Of a stretch of 64,000 nt of DNA, positions 47,487 to 56,013 are shown piece after piece (the stretch's first letter is position 1; each line of letters starts with the position of its first letter). Below the pieces are notes generated by a model. The model was not told where the DNA came from and searched no databases. It was given only the letters and a program-made list of their open reading frames with translations. Location: NCBI RefSeq assembly GCF_947331435.1, contig NZ_CAMZOF010000001.1:1-64000 (forward strand). The letters are read 5' to 3'. The position numbers and the translations under genes are program-made. The stretch is from Pelagibius sp. Alg239-R121 (GTDB lineage Bacteria > Pseudomonadota > Alphaproteobacteria > Kiloniellales > Kiloniellaceae).

Positions 47487-48701
47487 TTACCGCGGCAGGT
47501 TCAGATAGCCGTCGCGGCTTTGAGGCAGCTTGCGGCCCAGGATAGACGAGGCGATGACCGTGCGCAGAATCTGGGCCGTACCACCGCCAATGGTGAACAT
47601 GCGCGCGTCGCGCATCATGCGCTCCATGGGATTGTTGCGCGAATAACCCGCTGCGCCGAAAACCTGCAGGGCATCGCTGGTCACTTTAATCGCCATCTCG
47701 GACGCAAAGACCTTGGCCTGCGCTGCCTCCAGCACATCGGGAAACCCCTCGCCCGCTGCGGCTTTGTGCAGCAGGGCACGGGCGGCATCGACCTGGATCG
47801 ACATATCGGCCAGCATCCACTGCAGGCCCTGAAATTCGCAAATCGGACGACCGAACTGCTCACGACTCTTGCTGTAGTCAAGGGCTTTTTCGTAGGCGCC
47901 CGCCGCCAGACCAAGCGCCACCGTGCCTGCGCCGACGCGCTGGGCATTGTAAGCGGTCATGAGCGCGCCGAAGCCCCGCCGCAGGCCCTGCGGCGGCATC
48001 AGCAGCATGTCCTTATGAACCGCAAGATCTTTGAAAAGGATTTCGGTCTCGGGAATACCACGCAGACCCATGGTGGGTTCGCGGCGGCCGACGATCAAAC
48101 CGGCCTCCGGCTGCCCCACCTCAAGATCAGGCACCTCATCACGCACCACGATGAAGCCACCGATTCCCTGTTCGGCCGCGCCGTCGAAGACGCGGGCAAA
48201 GACCAGATGCAGGCGCGAGACGCCACCACCCGTGATCCAGTGCTTGCCACCATTTATGATGTAGTAATCGCCCTTACGGTCGGCACGGGTGATCATCTCT
48301 GTTGCGGCGCTGCCGGCGGTCGGCTCGGTGATGCAGATGGCCGGCTTGTCGCCACTGAGCACGATGTTGGCAGCGAGGGATTTTTGCGCCTGGGTGCCGT
48401 ACGCCATGATTGCGCCGATAGCGCCCATATTGGCCTCGACCGCGATGCGCCCGGTGACGCCGCAGACTTTGGCCATCTCCTCGATCACCAAGGTCGCATC
48501 AAGATAACTCAAACCGGCGCCCCCGTGCTCTTCTGGGATGGTCATACCGAAGAAACCCGCCTCATTCAGGGCGCGGACGTTGTCCCAGGGATAGGTTTCT
48601 TCGCGGTCTATGGCTGCGGCGCGCTGTGCAATAACCTCCTGCGCCAAGGCGCGTGCCCGGGCGCGCAACTCTATCTGATTTCCAGACAGGTTTTCCGGCA
48701 T
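47487..48701 (-). CDS. Acyl-CoA dehydrogenase-fold protein, probable 3-sulfinopropanoyl-CoA desulfinase-like
   Basis: The 404-residue product has a full acyl-CoA dehydrogenase fold (MTIPEEHGGAGLSYLDATLV, KPAICITEPTAGSAATEM, KHWITGGG, REQFGRPICEFQGLQWMLAD). The catalytic Glu is missing at both usual sites: the MCAD site reads TIGGGTAQIL (Gly373) and the isovaleryl-type site reads YNAQRVGAG (Gln254). An Arg sits at residue 85 (VTGRIAVEANMG). A Gln in place of Glu together with an Arg near residue 84 is the pattern described for the desulfinase Acd, which releases sulfite from 3-sulfinopropanoyl-CoA. ggagac precedes ATG 48701. The fold is certain; the desulfinase role is a good hypothesis only. 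An ordinary dehydrogenase with another base is the alternative. Confidence 0.72.
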   Translation of the reverse strand: MPENLSGNQIELRARARALAQEVIAQRAAAIDREETYPWDNVRALNEAGFFGMTIPEEHGGAGLSYLDATLVIEEMAKVCGVTGRIAVEANMGAIGAIMAYGTQAQKSLAANIVLSGDKPAICITEPTAGSAATEMITRADRKGDYYIINGGKHWITGGGVSRLHLVFARVFDGAAEQGIGGFIVVRDEVPDLEVGQPEAGLIVGRREPTMGLRGIPETEILFKDLAVHKDMLLMPPQGLRRGFGALMTAYNAQRVGAGTVALGLAAGAYEKALDYSKSREQFGRPICEFQGLQWMLADMSIQVDAARALLHKAAAGEGFPDVLEAAQAKVFASEMAIKVTSDALQVFGAAGYSRNNPMERMMRDARMFTIGGGTAQILRTVIASSILGRKLPQSRDGYLNLPR

Positions 48702-48944
48702 TGCAGTCTCCTCAAAGTTTGATTCCCAGCACGACAGTTGCCGGTTTGACGCTTCTCAATCAGTTTAGCTGGAGAGGCAGGGATTTGGCGAGTGCGATGA
48801 GTGGCTCGGCGGTGACAACCCATCCAACCCTGGGAAGATCTGAGCATGAAGATGCCTAGGCCATGATACCATCAGACGGCATTATTTTACGAACCACCCT
48901 GACTTGAGCCGACCAAAACCGCACCATCTTTTTCTCAGGATGCC

Positions 48945-48963
48945 ACACTATCTGATATAGTGT
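48945..48963. promoter_or_regulatory. Dyad symmetry upstream of the PAS histidine kinase gene
   Basis: Arms acactat and atagtgt flank a 5-nt centre. The site covers an alternative GTG start (48960) and lies 30 nt before ATG 48993. It may be an operator; gatatag inside it also resembles a -10 element. Confidence 0.45.
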
Positions 48964-48992
48964 TCGACCTAGCCACGGGATCGAAGTTGTTC

Positions 48993-50054
48993 ATGGAACA
49001 GAGTGAGCTTGATCTCTTAGACAGCATCGGAAACCCGGTTTTCGTTCTGGATCTGCAGCCGTCGCGCTGGTTGACCTATATCGCCTGGAATCAGGCCGCT
49101 GTGGAGCGAAGCGGTTTTAGTAAAGAGCAAGTCATCGGGAAAACCGCGCGCGAAATCTATCCGGGACGCTTGGGGCGGGCGGCCTATGACCGGCATGCCG
49201 CTGTCGCCGAATCGGGGATGCCGGCCAGCTACGAAATCGTACTACCGCTGTCTTTCGATGACCGAGTCGTCAAAACCACGCTGATGCCCCTGAGAAACGC
49301 GGAGGGTAAAGTGCATCGGCTCATCGGCTCCTCGATCGACCTTTCATCGGAACGCCAACAGCAGACGGCCCGAATTCTGGCGGCCGCGGAGGTGAAGGCC
49401 CTCACAAGCGAAATGGAACAGTTCGTCGCCATGGCGGCGCATGATCTGCGTACACCGATGCTGAACGTGCAGGAAATTGCCTACATGCTGCGGGACGGCT
49501 TTGAAGATCATGGCGACGGGAAGCTGGAACTCATCGAACTGCTCGAGACGGTGAGTATCAAGGCGACAACACTGATCTCCGAAGTTTTGTCCTACGCAAG
49601 AGCGGTAAATGCTGAGATCAGGCAGGTCGAGTTCGATTTTGGCGAGCTCTGTGCAAACATATTTACCGTACTTGATCCGCAGGAGGAACATCGCCTGGTA
49701 TCATCGGCGGCGCGCTTGATCTCCGATGATGTCGCCCTTCAAATTATTCTTCGCAACCTTATCGATAATGCGGTCAAGCATTCAGGACGAGGTTGCGTCG
49801 ATGTACGCATTTGCGTTGCCGCGGCAGGCGACGACTGTCTGGAGTTTACGGTTCGTGACAATGGGCGAGGTTTCGATGACCCGTCGCTTGCCTTCTTGAG
49901 CAGCGGCACATTCCGCACGGAAAGCGGTTTTGGGTTGCTCGGCATTAAGCGCCTGGTCAACGCCCGGGGCGGTAAAATTCATGCCGAAGTCCCTAAAGAT
50001 CAAGCCGGCACAATTATCAGCTTTACCTTTCCAGGAAAAATATCAGACCAATAG
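48993..50054 (+). CDS. PAS domain sensor histidine kinase
   Basis: I choose ATG 48993; the earlier GTG at 48960 lies inside a dyad. The 353-residue product has a PAS domain (about 10-125: DSIGNPVFVLDLQPSRWLTY, YIAWNQAAVERSGFSKEQVI), a HisKA dimerization helix with MAAHDLRTPMLNVQEIAYML (phospho-His in AHDLRTP), and an HATPase_c domain with NLIDNAVKHSGRG, VRDNGRGFDDPSLAF and GFGLLGIKRLVNARGGKI. There is no membrane segment, so it should sense an intracellular signal. No response-regulator gene is adjacent, making it an orphan kinase. A LysE-type exporter follows 44 nt later. Confidence 0.93.
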   Translation: MEQSELDLLDSIGNPVFVLDLQPSRWLTYIAWNQAAVERSGFSKEQVIGKTAREIYPGRLGRAAYDRHAAVAESGMPASYEIVLPLSFDDRVVKTTLMPLRNAEGKVHRLIGSSIDLSSERQQQTARILAAAEVKALTSEMEQFVAMAAHDLRTPMLNVQEIAYMLRDGFEDHGDGKLELIELLETVSIKATTLISEVLSYARAVNAEIRQVEFDFGELCANIFTVLDPQEEHRLVSSAARLISDDVALQIILRNLIDNAVKHSGRGCVDVRICVAAAGDDCLEFTVRDNGRGFDDPSLAFLSSGTFRTESGFGLLGIKRLVNARGGKIHAEVPKDQAGTIISFTFPGKISDQ

Positions 50055-50098
50055 CTGGTATTGCCCCCTGCGAGAACACCACAACTGGAGTCAGCAGC

Positions 50099-50725
50099 TT
50101 GATCGACCAAACAACACTCATCACCTATCTTATCGTGCTCCTGGGCTTCGTTTTCATCCCGGGACCGGCGGTCCTGCTGACACTGGCGCGGGCCAGCAGT
50201 TCGGGGACGAGGGTAGGGCTTGCGACCGGTCTGGGCATTGCCGCCGGGGATCTGGTGCACACGGCGATGGCAGTGCTGGGGATCTCAGCGGTTATTCTGA
50301 CATCCGCAGTGCTTTTCAGCCTGATTAAGTACCTGGGAGCCGGTTATCTGATCTACCTGGGCATCCGCGCGATTCTCGAGAAACCGCAAACCGGTCAACA
50401 GAATCGCAACTCCGGGCTTACACCGCCAAAGGCGTTCCGTCAGGCGGTTCTTGCCGAAGTCCTAAACCCAAAATCCGCCCTGTTTTTTCTGGCCTTCCTG
50501 CCACAGTTCGTGCAGCCCGGAAACGGCGCCGTGGCCCTGCAGCTTACCACTCTCGGCGTTCTCTTTGTCCTGATGGGTCTCTTCAGCACAGTGGTGGTTG
50601 CGATCTTCGCCGGCCATGTCGGCGCATTCCTGCGCCGCAATCCCGCCGTCCTGCGCTGGCAGGGAAAGGTCGTCGGCGGGATCTACTGCGCCCTGGGAGT
50701 GCGGCTCGCCCTGCAGGAGCGGTGA
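50099..50725 (+). CDS. LysE family amino-acid exporter
   Basis: The 208-residue inner-membrane protein has six hydrophobic segments typical of the LysE/RhtB family, with the conserved LLGFVFIPGPAVLLTLARAS near the N-terminus and VGLATGLGIAAGDLVHTAM. The middle is a short loop (RAILEKPQTGQQNRNSG) followed by AVLAEVLNPKSALFFLAFLP, the family's NPK motif. Members export amino acids or small metabolites using proton motive force. TTG 50099 is the start with ctggag upstream. It follows the histidine kinase gene closely and may be co-transcribed. Confidence 0.92.
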   Translation: MIDQTTLITYLIVLLGFVFIPGPAVLLTLARASSSGTRVGLATGLGIAAGDLVHTAMAVLGISAVILTSAVLFSLIKYLGAGYLIYLGIRAILEKPQTGQQNRNSGLTPPKAFRQAVLAEVLNPKSALFFLAFLPQFVQPGNGAVALQLTTLGVLFVLMGLFSTVVVAIFAGHVGAFLRRNPAVLRWQGKVVGGIYCALGVRLALQER

Positions 50726-50737
50726 ATTTTATGCGGA

Positions 50738-50887
50738 TTACGCGCTGCCCGATTTCGCCAGATCGATAAAGGCCCGCCGCCGTCCCTTGCCGTACCGCCG
50801 TGCCAACGCGAAGCCCGCCAATCCGAGATCAAAGAACGCCAGCTTGCCCGATTCCGGGACCAGCGCCCCCCTTGGCGCTGCCGCTCC
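50738..50887 (-). pseudogene. Possible relic of a PEP-CTERM sorting signal
   Basis: On minus, the frame between stops at 50738-50740 and about 50888-50890 reads GALVPESGKLAFFDLGLAGF followed by ALARRYGKGRRR. This follows the PEP-CTERM pattern: P-E-x-G, a hydrophobic stretch with GLAG, then a basic cluster. The hydrophobic part is broken by a Lys and an Asp, there is no start codon, and there is no upstream gene body. If real, it is the degraded 3' end of an exosortase substrate gene. The match could also be chance. Confidence 0.35.
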
Positions 50888-51113
50888 CTAGCCGATGGAC
50901 AGCAAGGGTGAATGATCAGTTTGAATGGAGGCCGGACCTGGAAGGTCGCGCCGATGACGATCCCCAAGGCCTGCTTATGCCAGCCGCGACAAAGCCAGCA
51001 TAACGGGGATTTACAAGAGGGGTCCTGTAGACAGCCCAAACCGCGGGCAATTGTGTACAAAATTTTGTATTTCTGGGAGCCTTACACCAAAGACAACGGT
51101 GGAGCAGCGCCTG

Positions 51114-51614
51114 ATGCTGACCAAAGTTGCCGGAATGTTTGTCAAAATCGCCTTCGCCAGCGACGCCGATGTATTTTTGGCGCGCGGTCAGGCGACGCGG
51201 CCCGTTGCCCGCTTCAACCGGCGTGGTGAGGACGCGCTCTACCTGAGTCCCGACGAGATAAGTGCACGAGTTGCAATGGGCCAGTACGTGAAGCCCGGCG
51301 ATCCACCGCGTGTCCTGATCCGCTACGAAGTCGAGCAGTGTGATCTCTTCGATCTGAGGCACCCGGACGCCGCTTCCACCTATACCCTGGCCCGTCAGCG
51401 CTGGCAGGACGCCCTGGCACGCGGCGAGGAGCCGGCGTCCTGGCGTGCCGCGGATGAGATCCGTCAAGCCGGCCACGTCGGATTGATCGATCCTTCGCGC
51501 CGCAGGCCGGGCCTTTGGCATATCACCCTGATGCGCTGGAATGAGCCGGGCGCCCCGCGCGTGGTGCCTGTCGGCTCCCCGATCCCGATCGAGGTTGATC
51601 CCGGCCATCGGTGA
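51114..51614 (+). CDS. RES-domain-like protein
   Basis: From ATG 51114 with ggtggagc upstream the product is 166 residues. The layout recalls the RES domain (MbcT/ParT NAD+-degrading or ADP-ribosylating toxins): an Arg-containing lead (VFLARGQATRPVARFNRRGE), then DALYLSPDEISARVAMGQYV, RVLIRYEVEQCDLFDL, and a C-terminal block GLIDPSRRRPGLWHITLMRW with the family's Pro-Ser. The conserved Glu expected after the ALYLS motif is not evident, so activity is uncertain. No Xre-type antitoxin gene is adjacent, as would be normal for a toxin pair. A rearranged or inactive member is possible. Confidence 0.6.
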   Translation: MLTKVAGMFVKIAFASDADVFLARGQATRPVARFNRRGEDALYLSPDEISARVAMGQYVKPGDPPRVLIRYEVEQCDLFDLRHPDAASTYTLARQRWQDALARGEEPASWRAADEIRQAGHVGLIDPSRRRPGLWHITLMRWNEPGAPRVVPVGSPIPIEVDPGHR

Positions 51615-51734
51615 AGGCGCGTCGGCGACGACCAACCCGCTGCATAGCCGAGAAAAACAATCCCTCGGAGCCGGTCCGCTTGACTACTGACAGAACCATG
51701 TCAGGAGGTGTCGGTTAGAGTGCCATTCATCCTT

Positions 51735-51751
51735 TTCACTGAAACAGTGAA
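51735..51751. repeat. Second copy of the TTCACTG..CAGTGAA hairpin
   Basis: Arms ttcactg and cagtgaa flank aaa. Together with the preceding tt it matches the hairpin at 3790-3812 in 17 of the core positions except the loop. Located between the RES-like gene and a PNPOx gene. Confidence 0.55.
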
Positions 51752-51822
51752 TAACGATCAGACTCTAGTTTGCGGAAGCTTCGAAGTGATTGATTTGAAG
51801 CCGGTAGCAAGGAGGGAAACTC

Positions 51823-52371
51823 ATGGCATTCCAAACAAATCGACTGAACAAGCGCTTCAAAAAATTCATTGAAAAACAGAAGCTGTTCTTTGTTGCCACA
51901 GCTGCGCCGGAAGGACGGGTCAACCTTTCTCCCAAAGGCCTCGATTCCCTGAAGATCATTGACGACAATCAAATCGTCTGGCTGAGCGTAACGGGCAGCG
52001 GAAACGAAACGGCCGCACATCTTCTCAAGACACCGCGGATGACCTTGATGTTCTGCGCGTTTGAAGGAAGCGCCCTGATTTTGCGCGTTTTCGGAACAGC
52101 TGAAGTGATCTACCCCCGGCACGATGAATGGGAAAGACTATACGGTCTGTTCCCGGATTACGCCGGCGCGCGGAATATCTTTAAGCTGAAGATCGATCTT
52201 GTCACCACCTCCTGCGGCACAGGTGTCCCGGAGATGGCCCTCGTCCGGACCCGGGCGGAGACGGAACTGGTGCCTTGGTATGATGAAATGGGGACTGATG
52301 GCGTCGATGCCTTTTGGCGCGAGAAAAACGTCAAGAGTATCGACGGCGAGCCCACGGGCATCTTCGAGTAA
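51823..52371 (+). CDS. Pyridoxamine 5'-phosphate oxidase family flavin-binding protein
   Basis: The 182-residue product belongs to the split-barrel flavin-binding family: FIEKQKLFFVATAAPEGRVN, LSPKGLDSLKIIDDNQIVWL, GNETAAHLLKTPRMTLMFCA, LRVFGTAEVIYP. Such proteins reduce or store F420 or FMN-type substrates, or oxidise pyridoxamine phosphate, and the exact activity cannot be read. The C-terminal half (TTSCGTGVPEMALVRTRAET) is typical of a subgroup of small PNPOx-like proteins. aaggaggg precedes ATG 51823. It is not the PNPOx domain of the flavoenzyme at 43672, from which it differs in sequence and size. Confidence 0.88.
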   Translation: MAFQTNRLNKRFKKFIEKQKLFFVATAAPEGRVNLSPKGLDSLKIIDDNQIVWLSVTGSGNETAAHLLKTPRMTLMFCAFEGSALILRVFGTAEVIYPRHDEWERLYGLFPDYAGARNIFKLKIDLVTTSCGTGVPEMALVRTRAETELVPWYDEMGTDGVDAFWREKNVKSIDGEPTGIFE

Positions 52372-52460
52372 AGCAATTGGCCAGGACGGCGCTTTAAATA
52401 GCATAAACCCGTGCTACCCGGCCAAGGGTCGGGCATGGCTGGGCAAAAGCCGTCTAAAGA

Positions 52461-53030
52461 TTATTGCGCAGATGTTTGTTCAATCGTTTTCAGCGGGAGG
52501 GATGTACTTCGCGCGGTACTCAGAATTTCCGACAAAGAAAACGGCATGCCCTCTGACTTGAAGGTGGTCACGAACAAACCAATAAGAACGTCCACCTCAT
52601 TTACACTGTTAAGGGTCGGAAACACTATTCTTTCGTAAAAATGACTGTCTTTCTCAAAATCAAAGTTGTTTATCACATGGTGTATATTGAGAGCGAAGGC
52701 AGCATCGCAAAAATCACTGTGAATTATTTTGTAGACGTCGCTGCTCACAACATTTTCGAAATCCTCGCCGGTAATGTTTCTATGATAGGCATTGCAGATA
52801 GCGGTACCGGCAAGGCGCACCCTAAATCTCCGGGCCGCGCGGTCCACATCCATCAGAAAGACAAAAGGCAACAATTCCGGGATTTCTGTGGGCTCGATGT
52901 CCGTGCGCAAGGGGATCCGGCGATCGCCCCGTTTCGATAACCAGTAGTGCAGCAGGCCCCGAACCCTCGGATCCCGTATATTCGAATCGAACGATTTCAG
53001 GTCGCTACCAAATTCGTTCCTGTGATCCAT
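52461..53030 (-). CDS. PAS_5 family single-domain protein
   Basis: The 189-residue product (ATG 53030; GTG 53033 and TTG 53045 are possible) has the same PAS_5 pattern as the gene at 40537: VRGLLHYWLSKRGDRRIPLR, EPTEIPELLPFVFLMDVDRA, FRVRLAGTAICNAYHRNITG, and a C-terminal Leu-rich stretch. The two share little beyond the family signature. It lacks an output domain. It converges on the PNPOx gene and is followed by a 431-base gene-free stretch upstream. Function is unknown. Confidence 0.75.
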   Translation of the reverse strand: MDHRNEFGSDLKSFDSNIRDPRVRGLLHYWLSKRGDRRIPLRTDIEPTEIPELLPFVFLMDVDRAARRFRVRLAGTAICNAYHRNITGEDFENVVSSDVYKIIHSDFCDAAFALNIHHVINNFDFEKDSHFYERIVFPTLNSVNEVDVLIGLFVTTFKSEGMPFSLSEILSTARSTSLPLKTIEQTSAQ

Positions 53031-53461
53031 CACGAGCGGTCCCAAATAAGCCGTTCGAACTGTGCCGAATAGAGCGAAACACTAGCCACAACCGCCGAAA
53101 ACGGCGATCTTCAGTCTTTTTAACCCTAATCCGCATTAATTCGCAATCATACGAAAGCCTGGGGACCTCGGCCTCTTAAGGTGAAAAGCCTTAGAAAACG
53201 GATAATCTCTGTCTGTGATTGCGCGGCTGTTGATTGCAGAGAGGCTTCGCAACGATTTCCACACACTTTGGGTATATTTTGAGCCGCCTGGAGTGGAGCT
53301 GATCTTGATGGGAACAAGTAAAGGCGCGTACTGACCTCTAGCTATACCTACGAGAGGTTGATTCGCATTCTTCGCAGGTTCGGCAAGAATTGATCAAGCA
53401 CCGGATAAAACGGCATCTAATTTTCAGGACGGCGCGACAGGGGTCGCGGGAGTAGGACGGC
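53031..53461. other. Intergenic region ahead of the pentapeptide-repeat genes
   Basis: About 430 bases without a recognisable gene. Promoters for the minus PAS_5 gene and the plus pentapeptide gene must lie here. I found no strong dyad or RNA. Confidence 0.5.
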
Positions 53462-54514
53462 ATGCTCGGAGAGAGCAACAACATCGTCATAAACGATCGC
53501 CGCATTACCATGGAAGCCCTGGAAAAGCTGATGGTGGCGCAGCGCCGCTTTGCCAAGGGCCAGAAAGCGGCCGGACGGATTATCCTGAAGGAATGCGAGC
53601 TCGTAAACCTGGATTTCTCCTCGTCTTGCTTTGCAGGCGCCCACTTCATCGCCTGTAACTTCTCGGGCGCCGATCTCACCGACGCCGACTTCAGCCGGAC
53701 GGTGCTCTTCGGATCGAAGTTCGAAAACACCAACCTCACGCGCACAAATTTCGAAATTGCGAACCTGCAAGCCGCGGTCTTCGATCAAGCCATCTTGCAT
53801 GAAACCCGTCTCAATAAGGCGGATATCCGCAAAGGAACCCTGATTCGCGGCCAGGAGAAGGACAACACCGCGGTTTACCGCGAGATCGAAACCTCCTTCC
53901 GGGAAGCCGCACTGACCGGCGCCAACTTCGAAAACGCCTCTCTGCGCGGCGTAAATTTTTCAAGCGCCCTGCTCGATGGGGTCAATCTGAAGGGCGCAGA
54001 CCTGAGCGGTTCCCGCTTTCATGGCGCGCAAATCAAGAACGTCGATGTATCCCAGGCGATGGTTCTGGAAGCGGATTTTCGGTCGGCCTCCTTCGAGAAT
54101 GTCATCCTCGGGGAAAGTGCCCTGATCCTGGCTGCGACGGCGCAGGTCAAACCGGTCACCGAGGAAGAGTTGGAGGCTGTCATCCAGCAGCACGAGACCT
54201 GGGTTGATTCAGGCGGCAAAGAAGGCAAACGCGCTTCCTTCGACGAACAGAATCTCGCCGGTCACGATTTGACTGGCCATAACCTGGCCACGGTTTCCTT
54301 CAACTACGCCAATCTCTCCGGCGTGCAGTTTTCAAGAATGGTCCTGGCGGCCTGCAACTTTGAATATGCCAATCTTCGTGACGCGAATTTATCGGGCAGC
54401 GATCTGCGCGGCGCCGATTTCAGCAATGCCGTGTTGACCGGCGCCAAGCTGGACGGCTGCGACATCGGCACGCTGCCCGATACCGGCCTTGCAACACAGT
54501 TTCCCAGCACCTGA
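53462..54514 (+). CDS. Pentapeptide-repeat protein, first of a tandem pair
   Basis: The 350-residue product is built of A(N/D)LXX units: for example SGADLTDADFSRTVLFGSKF, ENTNLTRTNFEIANLQAAVF, LKGADLSGSRFHGAQIKNVD. It should fold into right-handed quadrilateral beta-helices. The middle is interrupted by a helical insert holding VIQQHETWVDSGGKEGKRAS, a conserved piece in alphaproteobacterial members, followed by a second repeat block. There is no signal peptide, so it is probably cytosolic. Some pentapeptide proteins mimic DNA and protect gyrase, but no such role can be claimed here. ATG 53462 is preceded by ggagtagg. A paralogue follows after 254 nt. Confidence 0.88.
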   Translation: MLGESNNIVINDRRITMEALEKLMVAQRRFAKGQKAAGRIILKECELVNLDFSSSCFAGAHFIACNFSGADLTDADFSRTVLFGSKFENTNLTRTNFEIANLQAAVFDQAILHETRLNKADIRKGTLIRGQEKDNTAVYREIETSFREAALTGANFENASLRGVNFSSALLDGVNLKGADLSGSRFHGAQIKNVDVSQAMVLEADFRSASFENVILGESALILAATAQVKPVTEEELEAVIQQHETWVDSGGKEGKRASFDEQNLAGHDLTGHNLATVSFNYANLSGVQFSRMVLAACNFEYANLRDANLSGSDLRGADFSNAVLTGAKLDGCDIGTLPDTGLATQFPST

Positions 54515-54678
54515 ACGCAAAAATTCCAAGCACCTGACCGCGAAAACCTGAAGCTCTGCCGCGCCTTTACGAAGCGCTGGCAACATCAACGATTTGTATA
54601 GCTTTAGCAGCGATAATCAATTTTGAATGATCGTTCTTGATTGGAATGGTCGCGGTCTTTGTGCGGACGGATGGCCGC

Positions 54679-54706
54679 GGGCAGATAGCCTCGGGCAGAT
54701 AACCTC
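54679..54706. repeat. Two 14-bp tandem units in the spacer of the pentapeptide pair
   Basis: The sequence gggcagatagcctc at 54679-54692 is followed directly by gggcagataacctc at 54693-54706. It is short and of unclear meaning. Confidence 0.6.
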
Positions 54707-54768
54707 GGGCGAACGCCGTTCGAGCCCATCATTGCAGTAAACTGAACCGGAAACGACTTGGGGACGGC

Positions 54769-55830
54769 ATGTTCAGACCGAACCACAACATCGCCATAAG
54801 TGACCGACGCATTACCCCCGAAGTTCTGTCGAGGCTGACAGCCGCGCAGAAACGATTTGCCAAGCGCGAAAGATGCGCCAGGCGCATCATCCTGAAGCAA
54901 TGCGACCTCGCGAATCTGGACCTGACCTCGACCTGCTTTGCCGACGCGCACTTCATTGCCTGTAACTTCTCCCGCGCGAACCTCACCGATGCGAGTTTCA
55001 GCAGGGCGGTTTTGTACGGATCGAACTTCGAGCGCGCGAACCTCACGCGGACAAACTTCGAAAGCGCCAATCTCAGGGCCGCTGTCTTCGACCATGCCAA
55101 ATTGCATGAAACCTGCCTCAACAAGGCGGACATCCGCAAAGGGACGCTTATTCACGGCCAGGAAAGCAGTGGTGACGCGGTCTACGACGAAATCGAGACC
55201 TCGTTTCACGAGGCCGAACTGCGCGGAACCAACTTCGAGAATGCCTCCCTGCGCAGCGTAAACTTCTCGGGCGCCAAACTCGATGGCGTGAAGCTGAGGG
55301 GCGCTGATATGAGAGGTTCCCGCTTTCACGGCAGCGATATGAAGAACATCGATGTCACCAGCGCCATGCTTCAGGACGCGGATTTTCGTTCGGCGGCTTT
55401 TGAGAACGTCGAACTCGGAGAAAGCGCCCTGATTCTGGCGGCGGCGGCGCCCAGCGAACCCCTTGCACGGGAAGAACTGGAATGCATCATCCAGAGCCAT
55501 GAGGCCTGGGTCGATTCAGAGGGCAAAGAAGGAAAGCGCGCATCCTTCGCCGAACAGAATTTGTCCGGTCATGACCTGTCCGGCCGGAACCTGGCCACGG
55601 TCTCGTTCAATTACGCAAATCTATCCGGCGTGCGGCTTTCCCGAATGGTCCTGGCGGCCTGCGATTTTCAGTACGCCAATCTGCGCGGTGCAGATCTGAC
55701 CGGCAGCGATCTGCGAGGCGCCAATTTCTGCCACGCCGTCACCACCGGTGCGGAACTGGAAGGCTGCGAAATCGGCCCGCTCGAGGACACCGGCCTCAGA
55801 ACCCGGATGCCGGATAGGCAGTCCGCATAG
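54769..55830 (+). CDS. Pentapeptide-repeat protein, second of a tandem pair
   Basis: The 353-residue product parallels the previous one over its whole length: the same start region (NHNIAISDRRITPEVLSRLT versus SNNIVINDRRITMEALEKLM), the same repeat blocks (SRANLTDASFSRAVLYGSNF, RGADMRGSRFHGSDMKNIDV), and the same insert (IIQSHEAWVDSEGKEGKRAS). This is a local gene duplication that has since diverged by many substitutions. Both frames are intact, so both copies are probably used. ATG 54769 follows gggga. Its C-terminus adds a few residues (TRMPDRQSA). Function is unknown as for its partner. Confidence 0.88.
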   Translation: MFRPNHNIAISDRRITPEVLSRLTAAQKRFAKRERCARRIILKQCDLANLDLTSTCFADAHFIACNFSRANLTDASFSRAVLYGSNFERANLTRTNFESANLRAAVFDHAKLHETCLNKADIRKGTLIHGQESSGDAVYDEIETSFHEAELRGTNFENASLRSVNFSGAKLDGVKLRGADMRGSRFHGSDMKNIDVTSAMLQDADFRSAAFENVELGESALILAAAAPSEPLAREELECIIQSHEAWVDSEGKEGKRASFAEQNLSGHDLSGRNLATVSFNYANLSGVRLSRMVLAACDFQYANLRGADLTGSDLRGANFCHAVTTGAELEGCEIGPLEDTGLRTRMPDRQSA

Positions 55831-56013
55831 TCCCTGATCGTTGTTCACCAAAGCGGTTTGCGATTGGCTTGCGTCAGAATCCGCCGCCCCGCAATCCGCA
55901 GGCTGCTGATTTCGGGCGTAAATTTTGAGATTGCGTTTTCGGAGAAACACCAAACGCGATAGAACCAGGATTATCCTAAATCAACCTCAACCGCATAAAG
56001 TGGAGTTGCCTGG

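Noticed and set aside
50598-50891. 97-codon frame on plus overlapping the LysE gene end
   Set aside because: Shadow of the exporter's last codons followed by spacer; no homology pattern.
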